64,000 bases of DNA from Cyrtodaria siliqua (Eukaryota; Mollusca; Bivalvia; Adapedonta; Hiatellidae). The first letter of the stretch is position 1. Every line of letters starts with the position of its first letter. Positions 63,449 to 64,000 of this stretch are shown piece after piece. The stretch spans positions 1 to 64,000 of the forward strand of contig JAWPHD010001280.1 of NCBI GenBank assembly GCA_037043455.1, read 5' to 3'. A program made the position numbers and the translations under genes. Under the pieces are notes generated by a model. The model was not told where the DNA came from. It searched no databases and saw only the letters and a program-made list of their open reading frames with translations.

Positions 63449-64000
63449 GCCCCCGAAAGGGTTTCGGGGGCATATTTCGGGGCATATAGTAATCGCACCA
63501 TCTGTCTGTCAGTCCGTCCCTCAGTCCGCAGTTTGTGTCCGGACCGTAACGTCACAACCTCTGCAGGGATTTTTAAATAACTTGGCACAAGTGATCACCA
63601 TAACAAGACGATGTGTCGCGTGCAGTACTCAGATCCGTACCTCAAAGGTCAAGGTCACACTTGCAGTTCATAGGTCAAAATTTTCGTCCGTCAGTCCGCA
63701 GTTCATGTCCGGACCGTAACGTCACAACCCCTGCAGGGATTTTTAAATAACTTGGCACAAGTGATCACCATAACAAGACGATGTGTCGTGCGCAACACCC
63801 AGGTCCGTACCTCAACGGTCAAGGTCACACTTGCAGTTCATAGGTCAAAAACAGGTAAGCATTTTCGTGTCCGGACCGTAACGTCACAACCCCTGCAGGG
63901 ATTTTTAAATAATTTGGCACAAGTAATCACCATAACAAGACGATGTGTCGTGCGCAATGCAATACCCAGGTCCATACCTCAAAGGTCAAGGTCACACTTG
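63449..64000 (+). mobile_element. GCCCCCGAAA-headed tandem-core element, partial
   Basis: The head GCCCCCGAAA-GGG-TTTCGGGGGC (63449-63471) is a perfect 10-bp hairpin after TTTTTTAA. CTGTCTGTCAGTCCGTC follows, then core units of about 160-172 bp (GTCCGGACCGTAACGTCACA, CTGCAGGGATTTTTAAATAA, GGTCAAGGTCACACTTGCAG). The element runs off the right edge of the window. Confidence 0.75.

Noticed and set aside
63390..63719. 109-codon ORF near the right edge
   Set aside because: It runs through the head hairpin and core of the GCCCCCGAAA element and repeats with the unit.

Overview
The window is eukaryotic. It has spliced low-density coding sequence, tRNA-derived SINEs, a non-LTR retrotransposon, a DIRS retrotransposon, several classes of cut-and-paste DNA transposon, satellites and a very high load of interspersed repeats. 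The repeat vocabulary (hairpin-headed elements with tandem cores, invertebrate SINE bodies with (ATTCA)n or (ACAA)n tails, pogo/Tigger relics) fits a marine invertebrate, most likely a bivalve mollusc. That assignment is a judgement from repeat style, not from a search.

Layout. 1-2303 is a satellite in two blocks (50-bp then 64-bp units sharing a 40-bp core). 2386-4205 carries a 474-bp direct duplication. 4.5-6.9 kb holds a SINE, a pogo-like deletion derivative and tRNA-like relics. 6.9-10.9 kb is a 78-bp minisatellite split by a 1,125-bp insertion with a 6-bp target duplication. 11.6 kb holds a probable promoter and first exon. 12.3-16.5 kb, 20.4-28.2 kb, 41.6-42.6 kb, 45.7-61.2 kb and 63.4 kb to the end are nested elements that all have a hairpin head, a GTCCGTC-like stretch, a tandem-repeat core and a tail ending near CTCTTGTT. 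This architecture resembles Helentron-associated elements (HINEs, Pearl-like). Cut-and-paste elements interrupt them: two hAT-like copies with 5-bp duplications, a TTAA-flanked element, a Tigger derivative, and a long-TIR element at 29031-33477 that contains a degenerate LINE.

34908-41155 is an essentially complete DIRS1-type retrotransposon, coding on the minus strand. It has an SR/RG-rich ORF1, reverse transcriptase plus RNase H plus a Dam-like domain, a tyrosine recombinase, inverted terminal repeats, and an internal complementary region that equals the joined ends of the element. One apparent frameshift lies near the start of the RT.

The only host gene I can support is a plus-strand gene with four phase-compatible exons (11613-11677, 44540-44699, 61710-61850, 62367-62604). 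It encodes a Lys/Glu-rich coiled-coil protein that I do not recognise. Its first two introns (about 33 kb and 17 kb) contain almost all the mobile DNA described here, so most of the window is probably intron.
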